Origin: CAZPZZ01 sp964591245 | GTDB lineage: Bacteria > Acidobacteriota > Vicinamibacteria > Vicinamibacterales > UBA8438 | Assembly (NCBI GenBank): GCA_964591245.1 | Contig: CAZPZZ010000127.1 | Span: 1-11,940 of the forward strand | DNA length: 11,940 bases | Direction of reading: 5' to 3' | Shown: piece after piece, positions 5,610 through 11,940 of the stretch | How positions within the stretch are numbered: position 1 is the stretch's first letter | How the letters are laid out: every line of letters begins with the position of its first letter | Notes under the pieces: model-generated | Databases searched by the model: none | What the model saw: the letters and a program-made list of their open reading frames with translations, nothing else | Told to the model about the DNA's origin: nothing | Program-made: the position numbers and the translations under genes

Positions 5610-6737
5610 ATGAGTCGTTCGTGGCCAGTGGTTCTGAGATGGACTCTTGCCTCTACAGTTCAGGGCATCACCGCGCTGGCGTTCGCCCAAGCGCCTATCG
5701 ATGGCTGGCAGCCGCCAGATCTCCCAGAGGCAGTGGCGAGTTTTGGGGCAGTTACCCATGATGGGGCTATCTATGTCTATGGGGGGCATGTTGGGCGCGT
5801 ACATGATTACTCTATTGACAGCATAAGTTCGTCCTTCCGCCGACTCCGGCTCGGAGTTGGCAATCACTGGGAAGAGTTGACCGGCGGACCGGGGCTTCAG
5901 GGAGCAGCGCTTGTCTCTTCCGGTTCCGCGCTGATTCGTATTGGTGGCATGTTTGCCACGAATGGATCCGGGACGTCACCAATTCTTCATTCCAGCAGAG
6001 AGGTCGCACGGTACCATCCCGCCGATGACCGTTGGGAGGAGTGGCCTGCTCTTCCGGAGGGGCGTTCCTCACACGAATCCGTTGTCCTGAATGACGTGGT
6101 GTACGTCGTTGGGGGATGGGAGCTGCAGGGACAAGATGCGCCTCCTGTTTGGGCGGACACCATCTTTGCCTTTGATCTGAATACGTCGAAAACCTGGCGT
6201 GAAATTCCGGCACCTTTCGCGCGGCGGGCATTGGCGATTGGTACGGCCCAAGACCACCTGTATGCGCTTGGCGGACTGACGCCGGAGGATGGGCCGCAGT
6301 CGCGGGTTGATGTCTTTGATGTTGTGGGCGGTACATGGACACGGGGGCCGCAACTTCCGGGTGATGGGGCGCTCTTGGGATTTGGCGCCAGGGCGGTTGA
6401 CGTTGGGGGACAGGTCTTCGTCAGCCTGGCGGATGGGAATCTCTATCGCCTGAATGGCGAAGGTTCCGCGTGGAAACATGTGGGGGGACTCAAGCACCCT
6501 CGTTTCATGCATCGACTCCTTTCGTTTTCAGGTGGATTACTCGCGGTCGGTGGAGCGGATCCACGTTATGGCTTGCTGGCCACCGTTGAAGTGGTGCAAC
6601 TGTTCGCCGATGACCAGTGGCGCAAGGGGAGATATTGGGCGCGCGCTGGGTATGGCACCGACTTGCCCGTGGGGACGATATTGGGGGCTCCGGAGTCATT
6701 CCAGTCATGTGTGCGCAGTAGCGGAGACGGAACCTGA
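5610..6737 (+). CDS. Secreted kelch-repeat beta-propeller protein
   Basis: The 375-residue product has an N-terminal signal peptide (charged start, hydrophobic 9-25, likely cleavage near ALAFA/Q at 26-27) and then kelch repeats. The repeats show as regular Gly-Gly doublets after hydrophobic strands (58-59, 112-113, 168-169, 221-222, 314-315), each followed by segments such as RWEEWPALP, TWREIPAPF and TWTRGPQLP. This suggests five to six blades of a propeller in the periplasm or outside the cell; the last repeat decays towards the C-terminus. GAGGAG seven bases before the ATG supports the start. It is the first gene of the rightward unit, behind the palindrome and structured leader, and is followed by a TonB-dependent receptor. 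I infer an accessory binding role in uptake of the receptor's ligand. Kelch domains are also found in sialate mutarotases and oxidases, but no catalytic signature is visible. Confidence 0.85.
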   Translation: MSRSWPVVLRWTLASTVQGITALAFAQAPIDGWQPPDLPEAVASFGAVTHDGAIYVYGGHVGRVHDYSIDSISSSFRRLRLGVGNHWEELTGGPGLQGAALVSSGSALIRIGGMFATNGSGTSPILHSSREVARYHPADDRWEEWPALPEGRSSHESVVLNDVVYVVGGWELQGQDAPPVWADTIFAFDLNTSKTWREIPAPFARRALAIGTAQDHLYALGGLTPEDGPQSRVDVFDVVGGTWTRGPQLPGDGALLGFGARAVDVGGQVFVSLADGNLYRLNGEGSAWKHVGGLKHPRFMHRLLSFSGGLLAVGGADPRYGLLATVEVVQLFADDQWRKGRYWARAGYGTDLPVGTILGAPESFQSCVRSSGDGT

Positions 6738-6788
6738 TTCCTTCAGGAGCATGTCGTGACTGGAAGAGTGGGAGTAAAGAGCGGGCAA

Positions 6789-6871
6789 ATGGCTAAAAAA
6801 ATATCAAAAAGGCTACGAAGAAGGTAGCCGCAAGGACCGTCGCCTCGGAAAAGGGTGCGAAGAAGCGCTAG
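6789..6871 (+). pseudogene. Frameshifted lysine-rich mini-gene (27 residues if repaired)
   Basis: ATG at 6789 reads MAKKISK and then hits a stop at 6825. In the -1 frame from AAG at 6809 the reading continues KATKKVAARTVASEKGAKKR and stops at TAG 6869-6871. Joined at the A-run 6806-6810, the product would be a 27-residue basic peptide typical of the Lys/Ala-rich, DNA-binding-like tails and mini-proteins of many bacteria. The break lies exactly in a run of five A, after another run of seven A, so a lost A (mutation or sequencing error) is the simplest cause; slippage at A-AAA-AGG is less likely. No strong ribosome site is present (GAGCGGG nearby). Confidence 0.5.
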
Positions 6872-6990
6872 GTGTTGCGTGTGCCAACACAACACGCTGC
6901 GCGCAGTGTTCTGGTGATATGCGTGGTTACCGTCGCAGTGGGCAGGAGAGAAGGCCACATGCATGACGAGTAGCCTGGTAATCGAGAAGA

Positions 6991-9315
6991 GTGAAACGAC
7001 TTCAATGTGTGATTGGTGGTTGCAGGATGGCAGATAACAGCGGTTCTTACGGTAACGGTTGGGAGTGCCTGAAGATACTTGCGTGCCTGGGGTTGGTGTG
7101 GCTCGTGTCTGGGGGAGGGGTGGTTCTTGGTCAGGTCCAGACATCGACGAACCACTCAATCCCTGATGAGGGGGAGGGCGAAACGGCGGATCCGCCGTTG
7201 ACCTATCTGGAGAGCGTCACGGTAAGTGCGACCATGAACCCGTCGCCACTTCGGGAGACGCCCGGTCTGGTATCGATCATCGACGAGAACACGATCCAAG
7301 ACCAACTCATGCAAAATTTTGCTGATCTCGTCAAGTACGAGCCAGGTGTCTATATAGAGAACGACGTGACTCGCCTTGGCCTGAATGGTTTCAATATCCG
7401 AGGCGTTGGCGGCAATCGAGTGATGACGCAGGTTGACGGCGTAGAGACGTCAGAGCAGTTCGATTTTGGTCCGTTCAACGTGCATCAAGCGTCTTTGGAT
7501 CCCGACACGCTCAAATCCGTTGAGATCGTTCGAAGCGCAAATTCCGCACTCTATGGAAGTGACGCACTTGGCGGTGTGGTTTCACTTTTTACAAAGGACC
7601 CCGCGGACTACCTCGGGGGTAACGCGTTTCACATCGGAGCCAAGACGACCTGGGACGGTCGAGCCGACGATCTTAGCGGGAACCTTGTTTTGGCGGGTGG
7701 GAATAGCCTCGTTCAGGGGTCTTTGTTTGCAAGTGCGAGCAGTGGTCATGAATTTCAGAACAAGGGTACTGACGAGGCAACCGATTCCAGTCGTACCGTG
7801 CCCAATCCACAAGATCGGGACGTACTCCAGCTTCTGGCGAAGGTCGCGTTCAATCCGTCGCCAGGAAATCAACTCAGAGTTGCCGCTGAGTTATTCGACG
7901 CGACAACATCTACTCAAGTCTTCTCTCAATTTGGTTCCCGGCAATACGGGCCAATGCGAATCGATACGAATGGTGCGGATGCGTTGGATACCAGCACCCG
8001 TTGGCGTGTGTCTCTCGACCAGTCGCTCATCGAAAGTGCGGGACTAGACTTGTTGAGTTGGCGGGTCTACGGGCAATCGAACGGGATCTCCCAGGTGGTT
8101 GATGAACGTCGTACGACCTTCGGGTATGGTCCACCAACTCCGGCATTCCGCAAGGGGACCCTTGACTTTGACCAGTCTGGGACCGGAGGCATGTTACAGG
8201 CGCAGAAGTGGATAGGAGCCAGCAGCCGGGCGACGTTGATTACCTTTGGCGCGAATTTTCGGAGCAATAGCTTCGATGTACTGCGCGATAGAGTAGACCG
8301 CCACGCGGTTACCGGTGATCTGGTACCGACGCGGCTGGTCTTTCCTACGAAATATTTTCCCGATAGCGCCGTCAAGGAAACTGGTGCGTATGTGCAGGCT
8401 GAGTTTCGGGCTGGACGGCTCACGGTTGTGCCGGGTATCCGCTATGACAGGTTTTCACTCGATGCAGACCAAGCAGATAGGGTCTATCTGGCCAGTCTCA
8501 ATCCAGAGCCGAGCGACCTGTCCGCGGATGCCGTCTCTCCCAAGGTCGGCGCCGCATTTGGGCTAACCGATATTCTGACCTTGCACGCTCAATATTCCGG
8601 GGGGTTCCGGGCGCCACCCTATAGCGATATCAATAGTGGTTTTACGAACATTCAAAATGGCTACACGGCGCTGCCGAATCCCGCTTTGGGGCCTGAGCGA
8701 AGTGACAATATCGAAGGTGGGTTACGGGCTGCGTTTGCCCGCTCGAGTGTTTCCGTGACGGCATTTTCAAACTACTACGACAACTTCATAGAACTCGCGA
8801 CGGTTGGCTTCAACCGGGCGACCGGGTTGTTGGAGTTTCAGAGTCAGAATCTACAAAAGGTTGAGATCACCGGGGTCGAAATGAGGGCAGAGGCCTTTGT
8901 GGGCGACGCATTCCGTCTCCGGGGCAGTTACGCAGCAATCAAGGGTACGGATGTCTCTGGCGAGAGTGGTAATCCATTGGGATCGGTTGCTCCGAACGAA
9001 GGCGTGCTTGGCCTACAGTACTTACATCCCTCGGCGTTATGGACGGCTGAATTGTCGGTGCGCCTTGTTGCGAGCCGTTCCGCCGTCGCCACTGGGCAAG
9101 ATCAATACGTGCCTGACGCGTATCAGGTCATCGATCTCATGAGTACGATTGCCTTGCCAGGCACAATGAATTTGCGTCTTGGCATCTTGAATCTTGCTGA
9201 TACAACGTATTTCCAGTGGTGGAACGTGCGTGGTCGCACTTCCGATGATCCGGTGATCGCGCGGTATTCGAGTCCAGGGCGGAGTGTGATCGGCTCGCTT
9301 GGATACGACTGGTAG
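6991..9315 (+). CDS. TonB-dependent outer-membrane receptor, heme/hemoglobin-receptor-like
   Basis: The 774-residue product is a 22-strand outer-membrane barrel with a plug that imports scarce ligands using TonB energy. In order it shows a signal peptide (hydrophobic about 26-47), a TonB-box-like LESVTVSA (73-80), a plug at about 84-205 (LVKYEPGVYIEND, FNIRGVGGNRV, VEIVRSANSALYGSDALGG) and a barrel ending in an aromatic residue (GYDW). FRAP (539-542) and NPAL (563-566) match the FRAP/NPNL pair of heme and hemoglobin receptors, although I do not see the conserved His between them. Heme or another iron source is therefore likely but not proven. The start is uncertain: GTG 6991 gives a charged MKR start, whereas ATG 7027 has GGTGG upstream and gives 762 residues. 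It lies between the kelch gene and the 73-residue Cys/His protein and probably shares the upstream palindrome-controlled promoter. Confidence 0.93.
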   Translation: MKRLQCVIGGCRMADNSGSYGNGWECLKILACLGLVWLVSGGGVVLGQVQTSTNHSIPDEGEGETADPPLTYLESVTVSATMNPSPLRETPGLVSIIDENTIQDQLMQNFADLVKYEPGVYIENDVTRLGLNGFNIRGVGGNRVMTQVDGVETSEQFDFGPFNVHQASLDPDTLKSVEIVRSANSALYGSDALGGVVSLFTKDPADYLGGNAFHIGAKTTWDGRADDLSGNLVLAGGNSLVQGSLFASASSGHEFQNKGTDEATDSSRTVPNPQDRDVLQLLAKVAFNPSPGNQLRVAAELFDATTSTQVFSQFGSRQYGPMRIDTNGADALDTSTRWRVSLDQSLIESAGLDLLSWRVYGQSNGISQVVDERRTTFGYGPPTPAFRKGTLDFDQSGTGGMLQAQKWIGASSRATLITFGANFRSNSFDVLRDRVDRHAVTGDLVPTRLVFPTKYFPDSAVKETGAYVQAEFRAGRLTVVPGIRYDRFSLDADQADRVYLASLNPEPSDLSADAVSPKVGAAFGLTDILTLHAQYSGGFRAPPYSDINSGFTNIQNGYTALPNPALGPERSDNIEGGLRAAFARSSVSVTAFSNYYDNFIELATVGFNRATGLLEFQSQNLQKVEITGVEMRAEAFVGDAFRLRGSYAAIKGTDVSGESGNPLGSVAPNEGVLGLQYLHPSALWTAELSVRLVASRSAVATGQDQYVPDAYQVIDLMSTIALPGTMNLRLGILNLADTTYFQWWNVRGRTSDDPVIARYSSPGRSVIGSLGYDW

Positions 9316-9401
9316 TGTGGACCTAACCCAATATTTCGCGTTGTTCGACGGCCCGACGCGTTATCCGCTCGATGTTGCGTATTACAAAGGAGTCGCAAAC
9401 G

Positions 9402-9623
9402 ATGACTCGGCAGTCAAGAGGAAAGACCTCGGCATTGCCCAATTGGACGGTGACCGCCTGTCCTAATGGTTGTTGCTATCACGTCGACTTTGGTTCGTTG
9501 ACACTGAAGCTGACCCCAAAGGAACTTAAATTTCTGCGGGAGTTACTTGGTACGGTCGATGTGAAGCAGCAGGAAGGGCTGCTGGAGGGAGAAGAGGGGT
9601 TGACCGGCCAGGCGGTGCACTAG
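9402..9623 (+). CDS. Small Cys/His protein in the receptor cassette
   Basis: The 73-residue product starts at ATG 9402 with AAAGGAG (9386-9392) nine bases upstream, a good ribosome site. It has no signal peptide or membrane segment. The core is CPNGCCYHVDFGSLTLKLTP (residues 20-39): three cysteines and a histidine (C20, C24, C25, H27) followed by a hydrophobic strand and an amphipathic helix KELKFLRELL. The motif could bind a metal or heme; short proteins with a Cys-x-x-x-Cys/His start and the tail L-x-L-x-P-x-E-F are familiar to me as unnamed neighbours of receptors, but I cannot name a family. It lies 86 bases after the receptor and 63 before the PepSY membrane protein, all on one strand. 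Confidence 0.78.
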   Translation: MTRQSRGKTSALPNWTVTACPNGCCYHVDFGSLTLKLTPKELKFLRELLGTVDVKQQEGLLEGEEGLTGQAVH

Positions 9624-9686
9624 GGAAAGGCAAGTGTGACGGATGGTAACCAAATCGCGCGACTGAGGTGAATAGAGTTCCTATCT

Positions 9687-10649
9687 ATGTCCTTTCGGTA
9701 TCTTCTTGCTCGGGCGCAGTGGGCGCAGTGGGCGCAGTGGGCGCGTGGCGTTGTGGTTTGTGTGGTGGTCGCGTTGGTGGTGATGACCAGCGCCATGGTG
9801 GCCAATGAAGCACAACCGAACCAGAGGGCGCTTCGTGATGTTCGGAGTCCGCCTACGAATGGTTGTCAAGCATTGGCCATGGGTGAGTTGCCTGGAAAGG
9901 TTGTGAGGAAGGGGACCGGTTCTCTTCTCGTGACGAGCGCGACCAAGGTAGATCGTTGGGAACCAGCGCTGATTCGATTGTCTGACGGTGCGCCGGTACA
10001 TCTGGACCCGTACAAGGGGATGGTGATGGGAGACGCAAGTGGCAGGATGCAGCGTTTCTTACGCTCTGTTCTGCACTGGCATCGATGGCTGGCGATGCAC
10101 AGTGAAGCGCGCGAGGTCGGTTGGGTGATCACGGCCTGGGCGAAACTTGGCTGTTTCTTGCTATTGCTTAGCGGGATGTATCTCTGGAGGCCAGGGCGGT
10201 GGGGGCGCCGTGGCCGTGACTGCACCTGGCACAACCTGATCGGAGCTTGGCTCGCCATGCCACTACTGGTCGTCGTGTTCAGCGGAATGATCGTCTCGTT
10301 TCACTGGGTGGCGGACCTGGTGTATCGCGTTGTCGGGGAAATACCTCTCATCTTCGGTTTTCACGCACCGGAATGGGACATGAAAAAAACGAAAGAGGCG
10401 GGTGTTCTTGCGCTTGGCGGTGGAACAGGCAGGCACTGGGCGAAACAGTTCGATTGTGCTCTCGGTCGACAGGCTTACGAGACCGTCGGGCGATGCGGAT
10501 TTTGGGAATTAGGTTTGGGACGCCCGATACGGCACTGGCTCAGTCTCACGCACACGAGCGACATGGGTGAGGCAGTGGGACAGCCCGTAACTGGAGGTGT
10601 ATCGCTTGGTGCGTGCGTCATGGGCTGGCCTGGTCTGACGCTAGCGTGA
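9687..10649 (+). CDS. PepSY-associated membrane protein, divergent and short
   Basis: This family of iron-regulated inner-membrane proteins commonly accompanies siderophore or heme receptors and is thought to act on the imported ligand. In the 320 residues I see four hydrophobic segments (about 20-38, 146-166, 183-208 and 298-318), a PepSY-like HLDPYKGMVMG (105-115), then VLHWHRWL (128-135), SGMYLWRPGRW (162-172) and WHNLIGAWLAMPLL (181-194), all typical. THTSDMGEAVGQP (289-301) matches the usual LHTGExxGxPGQ. Odd points: the first segment lacks the usual LHxWxG histidine motif and instead carries three AQW repeats; the second periplasmic part is short; and the protein ends at LTLA without the basic tail. 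An in-frame stop at 9669 excludes an earlier start, and the ribosome site is weak. It may be functional but degenerating. Confidence 0.85.
   Translation: MSFRYLLARAQWAQWAQWARGVVVCVVVALVVMTSAMVANEAQPNQRALRDVRSPPTNGCQALAMGELPGKVVRKGTGSLLVTSATKVDRWEPALIRLSDGAPVHLDPYKGMVMGDASGRMQRFLRSVLHWHRWLAMHSEAREVGWVITAWAKLGCFLLLLSGMYLWRPGRWGRRGRDCTWHNLIGAWLAMPLLVVVFSGMIVSFHWVADLVYRVVGEIPLIFGFHAPEWDMKKTKEAGVLALGGGTGRHWAKQFDCALGRQAYETVGRCGFWELGLGRPIRHWLSLTHTSDMGEAVGQPVTGGVSLGACVMGWPGLTLA
9712..9744 (+). repeat. 9-bp tandem repeat inside the PepSY protein gene
   Basis: GGGCGCAGT occurs three times in tandem (9712-9720, 9721-9729, 9730-9738) and is followed by a partial unit GGGCGC (9739-9744). In frame it encodes repeated Ala-Gln-Trp just before the first membrane segment. 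The unit is a multiple of three, so copy-number changes keep the frame. Confidence 0.95.
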
Positions 10650-10734
10650 TGACGAGTCTACTGACCGTGGTCAAGTGCGGCGAGGTGAGCCGAAGATGTA
10701 GCGCCGCTTGTTATGTGGATAACGGGGAGACGAG

Positions 10735-10893
10735 ATGAGTATTGCAGTGACCGGCTTGGGGGTACTGGCATTGGCCACGGGGGTCTATGTCTTGTTGTTA
10801 TGGCTGAATGGGGTTTACCGCAAGCTGAAATTTGAAGAAGAAAAGCGATGGGGCGAGAAGATTAGACGTTCAGCCCGGTTCACGAACCGGTGA
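10735..10893 (+). CDS. 52-residue single-span membrane protein
   Basis: ATG 10735 follows GGGGAG (10724-10729) by five bases. The product has one hydrophobic segment (about residues 3-25, AVTGLGVLALATGVYVLLLW) followed by a basic and charged cytoplasmic tail (KLKFEEEKRW, KIRRSARF). It is the last gene of the rightward cassette, 85 bases after the PepSY-type gene, and could be a small partner of that membrane protein. I do not recognise a family. A small CCGGTT/AACCGG hairpin (10875-10890) overlaps its end. Confidence 0.65.
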   Translation: MSIAVTGLGVLALATGVYVLLLWLNGVYRKLKFEEEKRWGEKIRRSARFTNR

Positions 10894-10978
10894 ACCGTCG
10901 TTACCGAAATCTCGCCGATGCTCGTGTCGAATAGGTGCGGCACGGTCGGTTCGCGTCTTATAGCTTCTCGTTAAGGAT

Positions 10979-11188
10979 ATGGCCGTGCGCACAATGCTTC
11001 GACAACTGGTGAAAGAGATGGTCGTAAAAGGTATTCGCCTCGAGGAGGCGAAACACGAGTTTGAGCGAAACTTTCTTCGACAAGCACTCCTCGAGACAGG
11101 TGGTCGGGTCGGGCGGGCGGCGGAATCCATTGGGATTCACCGCAATACGCTGCGTCGGAAAATATCCGAGTATCAATTAAGAAAGTAG
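10979..11188 (+). CDS. Short Fis-type helix-turn-helix DNA-binding protein
   Basis: The 69-residue product has an N-terminal helical part (LRQLVKEMVVKGIRLEEAKHEFERNFL) and a C-terminal Fis/NtrC-type helix-turn-helix at about 42-63 (GRAAESIGIHRNTLRRKI), the domain that binds DNA at the end of NtrC-family activators and in Fis itself. The size and the pattern 'LVxEMVxKGI...FE..FL' match stand-alone short Fis-like proteins I recall from Acidobacteriota and relatives. TAAGGAT lies directly before ATG 10979, which is close for a ribosome site; ATG 10994 is an alternative that loses five residues. It has no sensor or ATPase domain. It is on the same strand as the uptake cassette but separated by 85 bases, so it may be independent. 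Confidence 0.85.
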   Translation: MAVRTMLRQLVKEMVVKGIRLEEAKHEFERNFLRQALLETGGRVGRAAESIGIHRNTLRRKISEYQLRK

Positions 11189-11266
11189 CTCATTGGCAGG
11201 GCTTCTAAGAGTCTGCGGAAGTCTTACGTGTACGGTGCCAGGTGGGAGTGTTAATACAGCACGATC

Positions 11267-11321
11267 ACGTGTCTCCAGTGATACCAGTGGTTTCTGGTCT
11301 CCACTGGCATGTCGGACACGT
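11267..11321. other. Nested inverted repeats (possible structured RNA or protein site)
   Basis: ACGTGTC (11267-11273) pairs with GACACGT (11315-11321), and inside it CCAGTGG (11284-11290) pairs with CCACTGG (11301-11307). A second CCAGTG at 11275-11280 could pair with the same right arm, giving two exclusive folds. Confidence 0.4.
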
Positions 11322-11613
11322 CCTGCGTCGATTTCGACTGACCTGCCGGGAGCGCTACAACGGAAGACCGCCGAAGTACGTGCGATTTCGGCGAGTGCTC
11401 ATCGGAGGCTAGATGAGCGGGGAGAGGCCGTCCCAGCCGTGCTGGGGCGAGTTGCCGTTCACTTCCACAAGTCCGTGCTTGCCTTGCAGAACTGCGTGGG
11501 ATATCTCAATCTCATTGAACGACGTGTGCCCAGTAGAAAAGGGTTGTACGGAATGCCAGGGCTAACGGTGCTCGTGTGGGCAGCAGTCATTGGAACGCGT
11601 GTAGCCGAGGTAA

Positions 11614-11657
11614 TCACAGGGGACTACGCTGTCTTGATAGATGCGTAGCCCCTGTGA
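11614..11657. terminator. Long hairpin between convergent genes, possible bidirectional terminator
   Basis: TCACAGGGG (11614-11622) pairs with CCCCTGTGA (11649-11657) and CTACGC (11624-11629) with GCGTAG (11643-11648), giving 15 base pairs with one bulged A and a 13-base loop. Neither side carries a T-tract, so it is not a classical intrinsic terminator; its place between facing genes suggests transcript ends. Confidence 0.45.
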
Positions 11658-11698
11658 ATAACGAAAGTGTGATGTCTACCGGATCGGGCGGCGTGAAC

Positions 11699-11938
11699 TC
11701 AATGTGAATCGCTATCGGAGTCGGAGCTATCGCTTTCTGCGCTGCCGTCTGAGTCAGAGCTATCGCTTTCTGCACTGTCAGCGCCGCCATCGGTGTCGGT
11801 ACCGGACGGGCAGGCAGCGGTCAGGGAAGCACCGATGCCGATGGATCCGGCAGCAACAGTCTTGGCAAGGAAAGAGCGTCGGCTCACTCGCGTCGTTGTG
11901 ATCTCATTTTCGCTGAGCGAGGAAGGGGCGTCTGTCAT
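11699..11938 (-). CDS. Tat-exported lipoprotein-like peptide with Ser/Asp repeat tail
   Basis: The 79-residue product carries a twin-arginine signal, VSRRSFLAKT (residues 18-27), a hydrophobic stretch (AAGSIGIGASLTAA) and a cysteine in a lipobox-like LTAAC, so export by Tat and lipid attachment are likely. The rest is a low-complexity acidic tail of Ser, Asp, Glu and Ala with an 11-residue repeat (AESDSSDSDGS type). No folded domain is present after the signal, so it may be a surface linker, a remnant of a longer protein, or a small acidic, perhaps cation-binding, lipoprotein. Only two bases precede the ATG in this window, so the true start may be further upstream. Confidence 0.65.
   Translation of the reverse strand: MTDAPSSLSENEITTTRVSRRSFLAKTVAAGSIGIGASLTAACPSGTDTDGGADSAESDSSDSDGSAESDSSDSDSDSH
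11718..11773 (-). repeat. 33-bp-period repeat in the Ser/Asp tail
   Basis: A 23-base block ending GCTATCGCTTTCTGC occurs at 11718-11740 and 11751-11773, differing at one base, with a period of 33 bases (11 codons). A further partial GCTATCGGAGTC lies at 11711-11722. Expansion or loss of units would keep the frame. Confidence 0.85.
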
Positions 11939-11940
11939 CG

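Larger units (their letters stand above)
11189..11698. other. Structured intergenic stretch, no convincing gene
   Basis: An ORF from TTG 11193 to 11648 (151 codons) runs through this gap, but it lacks a ribosome site, a recognisable domain and a plausible N-terminus, and its stop lies inside a strong hairpin, so I do not call it. Stems seen are: 11267-11273 with 11315-11321 enclosing 11284-11290 with 11301-11307; 11369-11375 with 11387-11393; 11397-11403 with 11412-11418; and the long stem 11614-11657. The stretch lies between a plus-strand gene and a minus-strand gene that face each other. Confidence 0.45.

Noticed and set aside
10672..10710. Stem CAAG(TG)CGGCG / CGCCGCTTG between the PepSY and 52-residue genes
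   Set aside because: It has a two-base bulge, a 19-base loop and no T-tract; too weak to call a terminator or leader.
11193..11648. 151-codon plus-strand ORF
   Set aside because: It begins at TTG without a ribosome site, crosses several stems, ends inside a strong hairpin, and shows no recognisable domain.

Overview
The window looks like chromosomal DNA of a Gram-negative bacterium of moderately high GC content: it has a TonB-dependent outer-membrane receptor, a Tat signal with a lipobox and a biotin-dependent decarboxylase. The phylum cannot be fixed from this sequence. The short Fis-type helix-turn-helix protein at 10979-11188 is of a kind I associate with Acidobacteriota, which is a weak hint only. 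I see no transposase, integrase, CRISPR array, rRNA or tRNA.

Layout. 1-2438 (+): the 3' part of an OadA-type biotin carboxyltransferase, overlapping by one base the beta subunit (OadB) of a sodium-pumping decarboxylase; an intrinsic terminator follows. 2594-3007 (+): a small exported or membrane protein of unknown function. 3140-4314 (-): a long-chain flavodoxin followed 32 bases later by a ribosomal protein S4 of unusual type, apparently one transcription unit. 4350-5609: a control region with few or no convincing proteins but strong DNA/RNA structure. 5610-10893 (+): a probable iron or heme uptake cassette encoding a secreted kelch protein, a frameshifted lysine-rich mini-gene, a TonB-dependent receptor with heme-receptor-like motifs, a 73-residue Cys/His protein, a PepSY-associated membrane protein and a 52-residue single-span membrane protein. 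10979-11188 (+): a Fis-type DNA-binding protein. 11189-11698: a structured intergenic stretch. 11699-11938 (-): a small Tat lipoprotein with a Ser/Asp repeat tail.

The most interesting part is 4788-5609. Two divergent leaders share one architecture. Each has an operator-like palindrome with core TGAGACTSAGTCTCA, then 80-95 bases on a 12-bp GC-rich hairpin with loop TTGCAS, then about 110 bases on a Shine-Dalgarno block preceded by GTGCAACC. The two hairpins differ by a compensated base pair, and each loop is complementary to the bases just before its own Shine-Dalgarno sequence, so a loop-to-RBS pseudoknot is possible in both. The rightward leader feeds the kelch/TonB cassette. The leftward one points to a doubtful 145-codon ORF and then the flavodoxin/S4 genes. 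The palindromes resemble 7-1-7 Fur boxes, which would fit iron control of both flavodoxin and the receptor. A perfect 19-bp inverted copy of the left RBS block lies about 190 bases downstream of it and could mask it.
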